Shown: one piece after another, positions 32,590 through 42,121 of the stretch
How positions within the stretch are numbered: position 1 is the first letter of the stretch
Layout of the letters: each line of letters begins with the position of its first letter
Source: Candidatus Rhodoferax odensensis
Lineage (GTDB): Bacteria > Pseudomonadota > Gammaproteobacteria > Burkholderiales > Burkholderiaceae_C
Direction of reading: 5' to 3'
Length of the DNA stretch: 64,000 nt
Assembly: GCA_016718405.1 (NCBI GenBank)
Contig: JADKDJ010000004.1
Span: 1-64,000, forward strand
Program-made: the position numbers and the translations under genes
Notes under the pieces: generated by a model
What the model saw: the letters and a program-made list of their open reading frames with translations, nothing else
What the model was told of the DNA's origin: nothing
The model's database searches: none

Positions 32590-33309
32590 ATGTCAGATGG
32601 TGTTGCATCAACAGGCACGCGTGCGCCACAGGATGGCGGCACAGATGAGCTTGCACAAGAATTTGTGCGGTTTGCGGTCGATTGTGGCGTACTGCGTTTC
32701 GGTGAATTCAAGACCAAAGCCGGACGCATCAGCCCCTATTTCTTCAACGCCGGCCTATTTGACGACGGTGCCAAGCTGGCGCGGCTGGCGCAATTTTATG
32801 CGCGACGCCTGCTCGCGAGCGGCATCGAGTTCGACATGATTTTCGGCCCCGCATATAAGGGCATTCCGTTGGGGGTGGCGTTGGCGGTGGAACTGGCACA
32901 CATGGGTCACAATCGTCCCTTCGCCTACAACCGTAAGGAAGCCAAAGACCACGGCGAGGGTGGCAGCCTGGTCGGCGCACCCCTGAAGGGGCGGGTGCTG
33001 ATCGTCGATGACGTCATGTCGGCGGGTACCGCCGCACGCGAGTCGATCAATATCATCGAGGCGGCCGGGGCCACGCCCTACGCCATGGTGATAGCGCTGG
33101 ATCGTCAGGAAAAAGCGACGCAAGACGGCGCCGATGTGGCGCACAGCGCTGTGCAGTATGTCCAACGCCAACTTGGCCTGAAGGTTTGTTCGATTGCGAA
33201 ACTGTCTGATTTGATGCAGTATCTGGGGCAACATGAATCACAAGGTATGGCAGCCGTGCACCAACGGGTGCAGGCTTATCGCCAGCGTTATGGTGTCGAA
33301 GAAGGTTGA
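32590..33309 (+). CDS. pyrE: Orotate phosphoribosyltransferase
   Basis: 239 residues. FGEFKTKAGRISPYFFNAGL, GPAYKGIPLGVALAVEL and the PRPP motif VLIVDDVMSAGTAARESI are all present. It converts orotate to OMP in pyrimidine synthesis. ATG 32590 lies seven bases after AAGGA; this adds about 18 residues (VASTGTRAPQDGGTDE) to the usual N-terminus. Overlaps the next gene by 20 bp. Confidence 0.95.
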   Translation: MSDGVASTGTRAPQDGGTDELAQEFVRFAVDCGVLRFGEFKTKAGRISPYFFNAGLFDDGAKLARLAQFYARRLLASGIEFDMIFGPAYKGIPLGVALAVELAHMGHNRPFAYNRKEAKDHGEGGSLVGAPLKGRVLIVDDVMSAGTAARESINIIEAAGATPYAMVIALDRQEKATQDGADVAHSAVQYVQRQLGLKVCSIAKLSDLMQYLGQHESQGMAAVHQRVQAYRQRYGVEEG

Positions 33310-33985
33310 TCGGTTGGCGGCTGCTGCCGCCCGTTTTGGCGTGCTCGTCCTGGCTCTGCCCGTCTGCACGGCACTGCCCGCGTCGGCGCAGGTTCCGGAT
33401 GTTGCGATCTATACCTGCATCGATGCCAAGGGTCGCAAACTGACCTCGGACCGTCCCATTCCTGAGTGTTCGGACCGGGAGCAAAAGGTGCTCAATCCAA
33501 GCGGTACCGTCAAGGGCAAGATTGGCCCGGTGCTCACTGCGCACGAGCGCGCCGAAGTCGAAGCCAGGGAACGAGCGGAGCAGGAGGAGCGTGCCCGGCT
33601 GGCTGAAGAGAAGCGCCGCGACCGGGCCTTGATGGTCCGTTACCCCAACAAGGATGTGCACGAGCGCGAGCGGGTCGAGGCCCTGAACCAGGTGACTCTG
33701 GTGATCGCCACCGGGGCCGGCCGGATCAAGGAGTTGCAGGAGCAGCGGGTCGTATTGGACCGCGAACTGGAGTTCTATCAAAAAGACCCCAGCAAGATGC
33801 CGCCACTGCTGCGCCGCCAGATTGACGAGAACACCGAAGACCTGGCGGTTCAGCAGCGTTTTCTTGCGGACAAACAGGCCGAGATCAAGCGTGTCAACGA
33901 CCGGTTTGATGCTGAGCTGGCGCGCCTCAAGCAGCTCTGGTTGCTGCAGCGCCCGATCCTCACGCCAGCGCCCAAGACACCCTGA
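33290..33985 (+). CDS. DUF4124-domain secreted coiled-coil protein
   Basis: From ATG 33290, inside the end of pyrE, 231 residues. Signal peptide (FGVLVLALPVCTALPASAQ), then a DUF4124-like beta unit (AIYTCIDAKGRKLTSDRPIP with a Cys pair), then a long charged coiled coil (ERAEVEARERAEQEERARLA onwards) to the end. Such proteins are common in betaproteobacterial envelopes and uncharacterised. The pyrE neighbour is typical in this order. Confidence 0.82.
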   Translation: MVSKKVDRLAAAAARFGVLVLALPVCTALPASAQVPDVAIYTCIDAKGRKLTSDRPIPECSDREQKVLNPSGTVKGKIGPVLTAHERAEVEARERAEQEERARLAEEKRRDRALMVRYPNKDVHERERVEALNQVTLVIATGAGRIKELQEQRVVLDRELEFYQKDPSKMPPLLRRQIDENTEDLAVQQRFLADKQAEIKRVNDRFDAELARLKQLWLLQRPILTPAPKTP

Positions 33986-34021
33986 GACGCTCGCCAGGCT
34001 CTGGCTCGCCACTTCGGCGCA

Positions 34022-35512
34022 TTAACCCAGCTTGGCGCGCAGCAGCTCGTTGACCTGTTGCGGGTTGGCGGTGCCCTTGCTGCCTTTCATGATCTGGCCC
34101 ACCAGCGCATTGAGCGCTTTGCTGTTGCCGGCTTTGTATTCCTCGACGTTCTTGGGATTGGCGGCGAGTACGGCGTCGACGATCTGCGCCAGCGCGCCGC
34201 TGTCATTCATCTGCTTGAGCCCCTTGGATTCGATGATGGCGTCAACTCTCTCCCCCGGTGTGTCCCACAGCACTTCAAACACCTGGCGCGCTGCGTTGTT
34301 TGAGATCGTTCCGTCCTGAATGCGCCCGATCAACTGCCCGAGCTGGATGGCGGCCACTGGCGCCTGATCGATGGTCAGTTCGCGCACGTTGAGCCGCCGC
34401 GCCAGCTCGCCCATGATCCAGTTGCCCGCCAACTTGGGTTGCTGGCAGGTTTGCGCCACGGTCTCGAAGTAGCTCGCCAAGGCGGTGCTTTGTGTGAGGG
34501 ACGTGGCGTCATACTCGGACAAGCCATAGCTGTCCATGAAGCGTTGCGCCATCAAACGGGGCAGCTCCGGCATTTCGGCGCGAATCTGGATCACCCATTC
34601 GGGGTCGATCACCAGCGGCGGCAAATCCGGATCGGGAAAGTAGCGGTAGTCTGCCGCGTCTTCCTTGGTGCGCATGGCGCGCGTCTCGCCGGTATCGGGG
34701 TTGAACAGTACCGTCGCTTGTTCGATGGCGTGGCCATCCTCGATCTGCTCGATCTGCCAGCGCACCTCATAGTCGATCGCTTGCTGCATGAACTTGAAGC
34801 TGTTGAGGTTCTTGATCTCGCGCCGCGTACCCAACGGCGCGCCGGGTTTGCGCACCGATACGTTGGCGTCACAACGAAAACTCCCCTCCTGCATGTTGCC
34901 GTCGCAGATGCCGATCCAGGTCACGATCTTGTGCAGCTCCCTGGCGTAGGCTACCGCCTCGGCGCTGGACCGCATGTCGGGCTCGGTGACGATCTCCAGC
35001 AGCGGCGTACCGGCGCGGTTGAGGTCAATGCCGGTCTGGCCAACGAAGTCCTCGTGCAGCGACTTGCCGGCGTCTTCTTCCAGGTGCGCACGCACCAGCC
35101 GCACCGATTTTTTTTCCTCGCCCAAAAAGAACTCCACCACGCCACCCTGGACGACGGGGATCTCGAACTGGCTGATCTGGTAGCCCTTGGGCAGGTCCGG
35201 ATAGAAGTAGTTCTTGCGGGCAAAGATGCTGCGCGGCGCGATGTGCGCGCCGATCGCCAGGCCGAAGCGGATTGCGCGCTCGACCGCACCTTTGTTCATC
35301 ACCGGCAGTGTCCCCGGCAAGGCCAGATCCACGGCACAGGCCTGGGTGTTGGGCTCGGCGCCAAAAGCGGTGGAGGCACGGCTGAAGATTTTGCTCGCGG
35401 TCGATAACTGGGCGTGCGTCTCGAAGCCGATGATGACCTCATAGCCGGACACCAGCGGGCCGGTTGGACGGCCCTGTTGTTGCGCTTCAAATGTGTTCAC
35501 GGTCTCGCTCAT
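34022..35512 (-). CDS. gatB: Asp-tRNA(Asn)/Glu-tRNA(Gln) amidotransferase subunit B
   Basis: 496 residues. GYEVIIGFETHAQLSTASKI, PGTLPVMNKGAVERAI, YFYPDLPKGYQISQFEIPVV and the C-terminal GatB/Yqey domain (QIVDAVLAANPKNVEEYKAG, MKGSKGTANPQQVNELL) are present. It binds the mischarged tRNA and phosphorylates it before amidation. Start ATG 35512 is 1 bp after the gatA stop. Operon gatC-gatA-gatB. Confidence 0.96.
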   Translation of the reverse strand: MSETVNTFEAQQQGRPTGPLVSGYEVIIGFETHAQLSTASKIFSRASTAFGAEPNTQACAVDLALPGTLPVMNKGAVERAIRFGLAIGAHIAPRSIFARKNYFYPDLPKGYQISQFEIPVVQGGVVEFFLGEEKKSVRLVRAHLEEDAGKSLHEDFVGQTGIDLNRAGTPLLEIVTEPDMRSSAEAVAYARELHKIVTWIGICDGNMQEGSFRCDANVSVRKPGAPLGTRREIKNLNSFKFMQQAIDYEVRWQIEQIEDGHAIEQATVLFNPDTGETRAMRTKEDAADYRYFPDPDLPPLVIDPEWVIQIRAEMPELPRLMAQRFMDSYGLSEYDATSLTQSTALASYFETVAQTCQQPKLAGNWIMGELARRLNVRELTIDQAPVAAIQLGQLIGRIQDGTISNNAARQVFEVLWDTPGERVDAIIESKGLKQMNDSGALAQIVDAVLAANPKNVEEYKAGNSKALNALVGQIMKGSKGTANPQQVNELLRAKLG

Positions 35513-35513
35513 C

Positions 35514-36995
35514 TCAGATGCCCTCCGGCGCACGTGCGTGCCAGTCGGTGGCCTGCTGAAAGCGATGCGCGAGGTTCAAAAGCCTGCCTTCCTGTAAATA
35601 GTTGCCAATCAGTTGCATGCCAACCGGCATGTGGTGGGCGCCAAAACCAACCGGGATACTCATGCCAGGCAGGCCCGCCAGCGAGCCCGGCAGAGTGAAG
35701 ATGTCGGCCAGGTAGTTGGCCACCGGGTCGTCGCTCTTGTCGCCCAGCTTCCAGGCCACGGTTGGGGCGACCGGACCGGCGATCACGTCGCATTGCTTGA
35801 ACGCTTGCTGAAAGTCGTCGGCGATCATGCGGCGAATCTTCTGCGCCTGCAGGTAGTAGGCGTCGTAATAGCCGTGTGAGAGCACATAGGTGCCGATCAT
35901 GATGCGGCGTTTGACCTCCTCGCCGAAGCCCTGCGCACGGGTCTTTCGGTACATGTCGGCCAGGTCAGTGAACTGCTCCGCGCGGTGACCAAACTTCACC
36001 CCGTCAAAGCGACTCAAATTGCTGGAGGCCTCGGCCGGCGCGATGATGTAGTACACCGGAATCGACAGCTCCGTGCGCGGCAGGGAGACCGGCACCAGCG
36101 TGGCGCCAAGTGCCTGGTATTGCGCCAGGGCCGCGTCAATGGCGGCGCGCACGTCGCTGGCCAGTCCGTCGCCAAAGAATTCCTTGGGAATGCCGATGCG
36201 CAAGCCCGCGATCGGGTCGCTCAGGGCGCGTGTGAAGTCCTCGGCCGCAATGTCCAGCGAGGTGGAGTCGCGGTCCGGATCGGGGCCACACATCACCGAC
36301 AGCAGCATGGCGCAATCCAGCGCCGAGCGTGCCATTGGGCCGGCTTGATCCAGGCTGGAGGCAAACGCCACCATGCCATAGCGCGAAGCGCGGCCGTAGG
36401 TGGGCTTGATGCCGGTGACGCCGCAAAAAGCGGCTGGCTGACGAATCGAGCCACCAGTGTCGGTGCCGGTTGCCGCGGGGGTAAGCCGGGCGGCGACCGC
36501 AGCAGCGCTGCCGCCGGAGGAGCCACCCGGCGTGCGCGTGTTGTCCCAGGGGTTGTGGGCTGGGCCGAAAGCTGAGTTTTCGTTGCTTGATCCCATCGCG
36601 AACTCGTCGCAGTTGAGCTTGCCAAGCGTCACCATGCCTTCTTGCCCAAGTCGGTCGACCACCGTCGCGTCAAATGGTGACCGATAGCCCGCAAGCATGC
36701 GCGAACCCGCCGTGGAGGCAAAGTCGCGTGTGACGAAGATGTCCTTGTGGGCCACGGGTAGCCCGAGCAGTGGCTGATGCGCCCCACGGGTGTTGACCAG
36801 GCGTTGGTCGGCGGCGTGGGCCTGCGCCAGGGTGCAGGCCCGGTCACGCGCCAGGTAGACGCCCAGAGCACTGTGTGTGTCCGCGCGCGTCAGGAAGTGT
36901 TGCGCGATCTCGACCGAGCTGACCTTGCGTGCCTGCAACAGGCCAGCGAGCTCAGACAGAGTCAGATCGTGGAGTTCGGTCGTTGATGGGTTCAT
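35514..36995 (-). CDS. gatA: Asp-tRNA(Asn)/Glu-tRNA(Gln) amidotransferase subunit A
   Basis: 493 residues, amidase-signature family. Catalytic Lys in PVAHKDIFVT, the Gly/Ser-rich loop TPGGSSGGSAAAVAA and GTDTGGSIRQPAAFCGVTG with the cis-Ser and nucleophile Ser. It frees ammonia from glutamine for the GatCAB complex. It lies 22 bp downstream of gatC. Confidence 0.96.
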   Translation of the reverse strand: MNPSTTELHDLTLSELAGLLQARKVSSVEIAQHFLTRADTHSALGVYLARDRACTLAQAHAADQRLVNTRGAHQPLLGLPVAHKDIFVTRDFASTAGSRMLAGYRSPFDATVVDRLGQEGMVTLGKLNCDEFAMGSSNENSAFGPAHNPWDNTRTPGGSSGGSAAAVAARLTPAATGTDTGGSIRQPAAFCGVTGIKPTYGRASRYGMVAFASSLDQAGPMARSALDCAMLLSVMCGPDPDRDSTSLDIAAEDFTRALSDPIAGLRIGIPKEFFGDGLASDVRAAIDAALAQYQALGATLVPVSLPRTELSIPVYYIIAPAEASSNLSRFDGVKFGHRAEQFTDLADMYRKTRAQGFGEEVKRRIMIGTYVLSHGYYDAYYLQAQKIRRMIADDFQQAFKQCDVIAGPVAPTVAWKLGDKSDDPVANYLADIFTLPGSLAGLPGMSIPVGFGAHHMPVGMQLIGNYLQEGRLLNLAHRFQQATDWHARAPEGI

Positions 36996-37017
36996 TTCGG
37001 ATTGACAAGGTCGCTGT

Positions 37018-37317
37018 TCACTCGATCACGCGTGGCACCAGAAACAGGCCATGCTCCACAGTGGGGGCACTGCGCTGGTTGATGTCGCGTTGGTCGGGCT
37101 CGCTGATCACGTCGTCACGCAGGCGTAAGGCGATGTCCCTAATCGCGGCGATCGGATGAGAAAGAGGCTCGACGCCGGTAGTGTCGACGGCGCGCATGGT
37201 CTCGACAACATCGAAGAAGTCGTTGATTTGAGAGAGCATGCGCTCACTTTCAGCTGGCAATAATTCCAGCCGCGCAAGTTTGGCGATGCGATCAATATCG
37301 GTGGATGTCAGGGCCAT
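37018..37317 (-). CDS. gatC: Asp-tRNA(Asn)/Glu-tRNA(Gln) amidotransferase subunit C
   Basis: 99 residues from ATG 37317: MALTSTDIDRIAKLARLELL, then FFDVVETMRAVDTTGVEPL and the C-terminal LRDDVISEPDQRD. It stabilises the GatA-GatB interface. First gene of the gatCAB operon, divergent from mreB with 200 bp between the starts. Confidence 0.95.
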   Translation of the reverse strand: MALTSTDIDRIAKLARLELLPAESERMLSQINDFFDVVETMRAVDTTGVEPLSHPIAAIRDIALRLRDDVISEPDQRDINQRSAPTVEHGLFLVPRVIE

Positions 37318-37517
37318 GGGGTTTGACGCTTGGAAACCGGATGTAAGACTGCCTTGCAAAGGCGTCGCCGGAGGGGTTATTCACAGGGGATGGGGTATTA
37401 TCCCGCCTTTGGTGCAAGGCGCGCGAAATCGCATGATTTGGCGTCAAACACCCAATTTGAACCCGTAAATGTGGCGATGGTTGACTTGCGTGGCAACCAT
37501 GACTGAGAGGATTTTTG

Positions 37518-38561
37518 ATGTTCGGAGCATTCCGTCAGTACTTTTCGACTGACCTGGCCATCGATCTGGGTACCGCCAACACGCTGATCTTCGTACGTGA
37601 CAAGGGCATCGTGCTCGACGAGCCGTCGGTGGTGGCGATTCGCCATGAGGGCGGTCCCCAGGGCAAGAAAACCATTCAGGCGGTTGGCAAGGAAGCCAAG
37701 GCCATGCTGGGCAAGGTGCCTGGCAACATCGAGGCGATCCGGCCGATGAAGGACGGTGTGATTGCCGACTTCACGGTCACCGAGCAGATGCTCAAGCAGT
37801 TCATCAAGATGGTGCACCCGCGCAGCGTATTTCGGCCCAGCCCGCGCATCATCATTTGCGTGCCATGCGGCTCGACCCAGGTCGAACGCCGAGCCATCCG
37901 CGAGTCGGCGCTGGGCGCTGGCGCCAGTGACGTGTACCTGATCGAAGAGCCAATGGCGGCCGCCATCGGGGCCGGTCTGCCCGTCTCCGAAGCGAGCGGC
38001 TCGATGGTGGTGGACATTGGTGGCGGCACCACCGAAGTCGGCGTGATCTCACTCGGTGGCATGGTCTACAAGGGCAGTGTTCGCGTCGGCGGTGACAAAT
38101 TCGACGAGGCCATCATCAACTACATCCGGCGCAACTACGGCATGCTGATCGGCGAGCCCACTGCCGAGGCGATCAAGAAGAGCATTGGCTCGGCGTTTCC
38201 AGGCAGCGAAGTGCGTGAGATGGAGGTGCGTGGTCGCAACCTGTCGGAGGGTGTGCCGCGCGCCTTCACGATTTCCTCGAACGAGATTCTGGAAGCCTTG
38301 ACCGATCCACTCAACAACATCGTCTCGGCGGTCAAGAACGCGCTGGAACAGACCCCGCCCGAACTGGGCGCTGACATCTCCGACCGCGGCATGATGCTTA
38401 CTGGCGGCGGCGCCTTGCTGCGCGATCTGGACCGGCTGTTGGCGGAGGAGACCGGCCTGCCTGTGTTGGTGGCCGAAGATCCTCTCACCTGCGTCGTGCG
38501 CGGTTGCGGTATCGCATTGGAGCGAATGGACCGCCTGGGCTCCATCTTTACAAGCGAATAA
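37518..38561 (+). CDS. mreB: Rod shape-determining protein MreB
   Basis: 347 residues, bacterial actin. Phosphate loop DLGTANTLIFV, VVDIGGGTTEVGVISLGG, EEPMAAAIGAGLPV, and MLTGGGALLRDLDRLLAEET near the end. It forms membrane-bound filaments that guide lateral wall synthesis. ATG 37518 used (TTG 37515 is in frame). First gene of mreBCD-mrdA. Confidence 0.97.
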   Translation: MFGAFRQYFSTDLAIDLGTANTLIFVRDKGIVLDEPSVVAIRHEGGPQGKKTIQAVGKEAKAMLGKVPGNIEAIRPMKDGVIADFTVTEQMLKQFIKMVHPRSVFRPSPRIIICVPCGSTQVERRAIRESALGAGASDVYLIEEPMAAAIGAGLPVSEASGSMVVDIGGGTTEVGVISLGGMVYKGSVRVGGDKFDEAIINYIRRNYGMLIGEPTAEAIKKSIGSAFPGSEVREMEVRGRNLSEGVPRAFTISSNEILEALTDPLNNIVSAVKNALEQTPPELGADISDRGMMLTGGGALLRDLDRLLAEETGLPVLVAEDPLTCVVRGCGIALERMDRLGSIFTSE

Positions 38562-38576
38562 GGCCGGGACACGGCG

Positions 38577-39497
38577 ATGCCACTGGGTACGCTGGACGGC
38601 ACACCACCCCCGTTTTTCAGGCAGGGCCCCTCAGCGCGCTCCAAGCTGATTTTTTTCAGCGCTCTTGCGCTGTTCCTGATGGTGGCCGACACCCGTCTGA
38701 AGCTGACCGATCCGCTGCGCCTGGCGTTGGCCACAACGCTTCAACCTGTGCAGTGGCTCGCCATGCGGCCGATCATGCTGGCCCAGGGCGGCGGGGCCTA
38801 TTTGCAGGATCTGCACGCCGCCCAGAGTGAGCGTGCCACCGCGCGCAAGCGGCTCGCCGAGCAGTCTCAGAGCGCCATCCAGGGTGAACAGTTGAAGCTG
38901 GAGAATGCCCGCCTGCGCAAGTTGCTGTCATTGCGTGAACGTCAGAACACGCCCTCGCAGGCCGCGCAAGTCGTGTACGACGTACCCGACCCCTACAGCC
39001 GCAAAGTGGTGATCGACGCAGGCATGGTCGACCAGGTTCAGGCGGGCTCGCCGGTGCTCGACGAGTTGGGCGTGCTCGGTCAGGTCACCCGGGTCTACCC
39101 GCTGGTGAGCGAGGTCACGCTGATCACGGACCGCGATCAGGCGATTCCAATCCTCAACACACGAACCGGCGCGAGGGGTGTCGCTTTTGGCGACCCGCAA
39201 GTGCGCACCGGTGCGATGGAGTTGCGCTTCATGGCGGCCAATGCTGATGTGCAGGTGGGCGACTTGCTCAGCACGAGCGGGGTCGACGGCGTCTATCCGC
39301 CGGGCTTGCCGGTGGCGCGCGTCGATAAGGTGGATCGCCGCGTCGACTCAGCATTTGCGCGCATCACTTGCTTGCCGGTGGCATTGGTCGCCGGCGCGCT
39401 GCACGTCGTGGTGCTGCAGCCGGTCGTGGCTGCGCAGGCACCGCCGGCGCCGATTGACTCGCCGCCAGCGCCGAGCAAGAAAGGCGGGCGCAAGTGA
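38577..39497 (+). CDS. mreC: Rod shape-determining protein MreC
   Basis: 306 residues. Short cytoplasmic start, one membrane segment (about 23-45), a coiled coil (ERATARKRLAEQSQSAIQGE, QLKLENARLRKLLSLRER) and the beta-rich MreC domain with VVIDAGMVDQVQAGSPVLDE and GVDGVYPPGLPVARV. Long Ala/Pro tail ending KKGGRK. It scaffolds the elongasome in the periplasm. Fifteen bp after mreB. Confidence 0.95.
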   Translation: MPLGTLDGTPPPFFRQGPSARSKLIFFSALALFLMVADTRLKLTDPLRLALATTLQPVQWLAMRPIMLAQGGGAYLQDLHAAQSERATARKRLAEQSQSAIQGEQLKLENARLRKLLSLRERQNTPSQAAQVVYDVPDPYSRKVVIDAGMVDQVQAGSPVLDELGVLGQVTRVYPLVSEVTLITDRDQAIPILNTRTGARGVAFGDPQVRTGAMELRFMAANADVQVGDLLSTSGVDGVYPPGLPVARVDKVDRRVDSAFARITCLPVALVAGALHVVVLQPVVAAQAPPAPIDSPPAPSKKGGRK

Positions 39498-39499
39498 TC

Positions 39500-40024
39500 A
39501 TGCGACGCGGTCAGCAACTGCTGCTGCCGGCCAAGGGCTGGTTCGTCTTCGGCAGTCTGATCGCGGCCTTGTTGCTCAACATGATTCAGGGCATGGGACT
39601 ATGGGGCCGAGCCGCCTGGACCCCAGATGCGCTGGCATTGGTGCTGGTGTTCTGGACCGTACATCAACCACTGCGCGTGGGCGTGGGCGTGGCCTTTGCC
39701 ATGGGCTTACTGATGGATGTGCACCAGGGCGCGATGCTGGGCCAACACGCGCTGGCCTACACTGCCATGAGCTATTTGGCCGTCGCAATTCACCGACGCC
39801 TGCTGTGGTTCAGTGTGCCCTCGCAGGCATTGCAGGTGCTGCCGCTGTTTGTGGTGTCGCACGCGATCGCCGTGCTTGTGCGCCTGATCGCAGGGGGTAC
39901 CTTTCCGGGTTTGCCCGTGCTGCTGGCACCGCTGCTTGAATCACTGCTGTGGCCGGTGGTGAGCGTCATCCTGCTGATGCCGCAACGCCGCGCACCCGAT
40001 CCCGATGCACACCGCCCTTTGTGA
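39500..40024 (+). CDS. mreD: Rod shape-determining protein MreD
   Basis: 174 residues with about five hydrophobic segments (FVFGSLIAALLLNMIQGMGL, DALALVLVFWTVHQPLRVGV, GVAFAMGLLMDVHQGAMLGQ). The FWTVHQP and MGLLMDVHQGAMLGQHAL stretches are typical of betaproteobacterial MreD. ATG 39500 is used; a GTG at 39494 overlaps the mreC stop and is possible. Confidence 0.93.
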   Translation: MRRGQQLLLPAKGWFVFGSLIAALLLNMIQGMGLWGRAAWTPDALALVLVFWTVHQPLRVGVGVAFAMGLLMDVHQGAMLGQHALAYTAMSYLAVAIHRRLLWFSVPSQALQVLPLFVVSHAIAVLVRLIAGGTFPGLPVLLAPLLESLLWPVVSVILLMPQRRAPDPDAHRPL

Positions 40025-40084
40025 GAAGCGGCATCGAAGCCGGCGCGTGGGTGACATGGGTTTAGCCGTCGGACCGCGTGCGCC

Positions 40085-42088
40085 ATGACCGAACTACGCA
40101 ATGTTGAAGCGGACCTGGCGCGTTTCAAGACGCGCGTGCTGGTGGCCTGTCTGGTCGTGGTGTTCGCATTTGTGCTGCTGGCGTCCCGCCTGGTCTACCT
40201 GCAGATCGTGCGACACGAGGACCTCAGTGAGCAAGCTGAGACCAACCGAACAGCCGTGGTGCCGATTGTTCCCAATCGCGGACTCATCCAGGACCGCAAC
40301 GGCATCGTGCTGGCCACCAACTACTCGGCTTATACGCTGGAAATCACGCCATCCAAGACGACTAACCTGGAGCAGACGATAGAAGAGTTGTCGCAGGTGA
40401 TCGACATCACGCCCCGTGATCGGCGCCGCTTCAAGAAACTGATGGATGAATCCAAGAGCTTTGAGTCGCTGCCGATCCGCACGCGGCTGACCGATGAGGA
40501 GGTGGCCAGGTTTGCCGCGCAACGCTTCCGGTTTCAAGGCGTGGACGTCAAGGCGCGTCTGTTTCGCCAGTATCCTTATGGTGAGATGGCCAGCCATGTG
40601 ATTGGCTACATCGGGCGGATCAATCAAAGCGAAAAAGAGGTCATCGAGGACTCGCCAGACGAGGCGAATTACCGAGGCACCGAGTACATTGGCAAACTCG
40701 GGGTCGAGCAAAGCTTCGAGAGCCAGTTGCACGGCACGACCGGGGTGGATTCGGTCGAGACCTCAGCCGGAGGGCGCGCCGTGCGCAAGCTTGCCAGCAA
40801 CCCCTCGACGCCCGGCAACACCGTGGTGCTGTCGATTGACATCAAGCTGCAGCATCTGGTCGAGCAAATGTTTGGTGAGCGCCGGGGTGCGCTGGTGGCG
40901 CTGAACCCCAAGAACGGCGAGGTGCTGGCCTTTGTCAGCAAACCGACGTTCGATCCCAACCTGTTTGTGGACGGTATTGACGTCGAGAGCTGGAAAGCGC
41001 TCAACGAGTCCATCGACAAACCGTTGCTCAATCGGGCGCTGCGCGGCACCTACCCGCCGGGCTCAACTTACAAGCCCTTCATGGCGATGGCGGCGCTGCA
41101 GGCCGGTAAACGCTCCGCCACCACGGTCATTAACGACGCCGGTTCCTGGATGTTTGGTGGCCATCAGTTTCGCAGCCACGGCGACCATGGTTTGGGACCG
41201 GTTGATATGTACACCAGCATTGTGAAGTCCAGCAACGTCTACTACTACTCGTTGGCCAATGAGCTCGGCGTCGACGCCATACACGACTTCATGAAGCCAC
41301 TGGGTTTTGGTCAGATCACCGGCATCGACATCCACGGCGAGTTGCGCGGTCTCTTGCCCAGTCAAGCCTGGAAGCGTAACTACTACAAGAAGGCCGAACA
41401 GAAGAAATGGTTCGCGGGTGAAACCATTTCGCTGGGCATCGGCCAGGGCTACAACAGCTTCACCATGCTGCAGCTCGCCCATGCCACCGCCACGCTGGCC
41501 AACAATGGCATTCAACACCGGCCCCATCTGGTGATAGCGACGCAGGACGCCATGACACGGTTGACTTCGCCCGTTGTTGCAGCGCCGCCAACGAACCTGG
41601 GTTTTGGCCCAGACCATGCCGCGACTGTGCGTCGCGCCATGGTGGGCGTGACGCAAGAGGGGACTTCAACACGGGTCTTTGCCGGCGCGCCCTACCTGTC
41701 GGGCGGCAAGACTGGTACTGCGCAGGCCGTGTCCATTGGTCAGAAGGATCGCTACAACGCCGGCAAGTTGGAGGAGCATCAACGGGATCACGCGCTCTAT
41801 ATCGCGTTTGCGCCGGCGGACGATCCCAAGATAGCGTTGGCTGTAATCGTCGAGAACGCAGGCTTTGGTGCAGCCCACGCAGCACCCATAGCTCGGCGAG
41901 TGTTTGACTACTGGTTGATGGGGCTCTACCCCAACGAGCAGGACTTGGCCGCCGTACAAACGGGGCAGGCCGCAGCGCCGCTTGGCAAGCCGCGCTTGGC
42001 GAGCGAGGTCCCCTGGCCACCGGCCGCCGGCTTGACCCCTGCCGTCGCGCCCGACCAAGCTGTGACCCCGGCGCCGCCTGGGCGTTAA
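40085..42088 (+). CDS. mrdA: Penicillin-binding protein 2
   Basis: 667 residues, class B PBP. One membrane anchor (VLVACLVVVFAFVLLASRLV), dimerisation domain (VVPIVPNRGLIQDRNGIVLA), transpeptidase with the nucleophile in PPGSTYKPF, SxN as SSN in IVKSSNVYYYS, and KTG in GGKTGTAQAV. It cross-links lateral-wall peptidoglycan with RodA. A rodA gene is not seen immediately downstream; the next gene is on the other strand. Confidence 0.96.
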   Translation: MTELRNVEADLARFKTRVLVACLVVVFAFVLLASRLVYLQIVRHEDLSEQAETNRTAVVPIVPNRGLIQDRNGIVLATNYSAYTLEITPSKTTNLEQTIEELSQVIDITPRDRRRFKKLMDESKSFESLPIRTRLTDEEVARFAAQRFRFQGVDVKARLFRQYPYGEMASHVIGYIGRINQSEKEVIEDSPDEANYRGTEYIGKLGVEQSFESQLHGTTGVDSVETSAGGRAVRKLASNPSTPGNTVVLSIDIKLQHLVEQMFGERRGALVALNPKNGEVLAFVSKPTFDPNLFVDGIDVESWKALNESIDKPLLNRALRGTYPPGSTYKPFMAMAALQAGKRSATTVINDAGSWMFGGHQFRSHGDHGLGPVDMYTSIVKSSNVYYYSLANELGVDAIHDFMKPLGFGQITGIDIHGELRGLLPSQAWKRNYYKKAEQKKWFAGETISLGIGQGYNSFTMLQLAHATATLANNGIQHRPHLVIATQDAMTRLTSPVVAAPPTNLGFGPDHAATVRRAMVGVTQEGTSTRVFAGAPYLSGGKTGTAQAVSIGQKDRYNAGKLEEHQRDHALYIAFAPADDPKIALAVIVENAGFGAAHAAPIARRVFDYWLMGLYPNEQDLAAVQTGQAAAPLGKPRLASEVPWPPAAGLTPAVAPDQAVTPAPPGR

Positions 42089-42121
42089 GCGCCGGGAGGC
42101 CGGCGCCCCGATAGCGACGCT

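Noticed and set aside
31791..32591. ATG 32591 as the xthA start
   Set aside because: No ribosome site in front; TTG 32579 has GGGGA and gives the family N-terminus.
42089..42106. GC-rich hairpin after mrdA as terminator
   Set aside because: No T-run on either strand.
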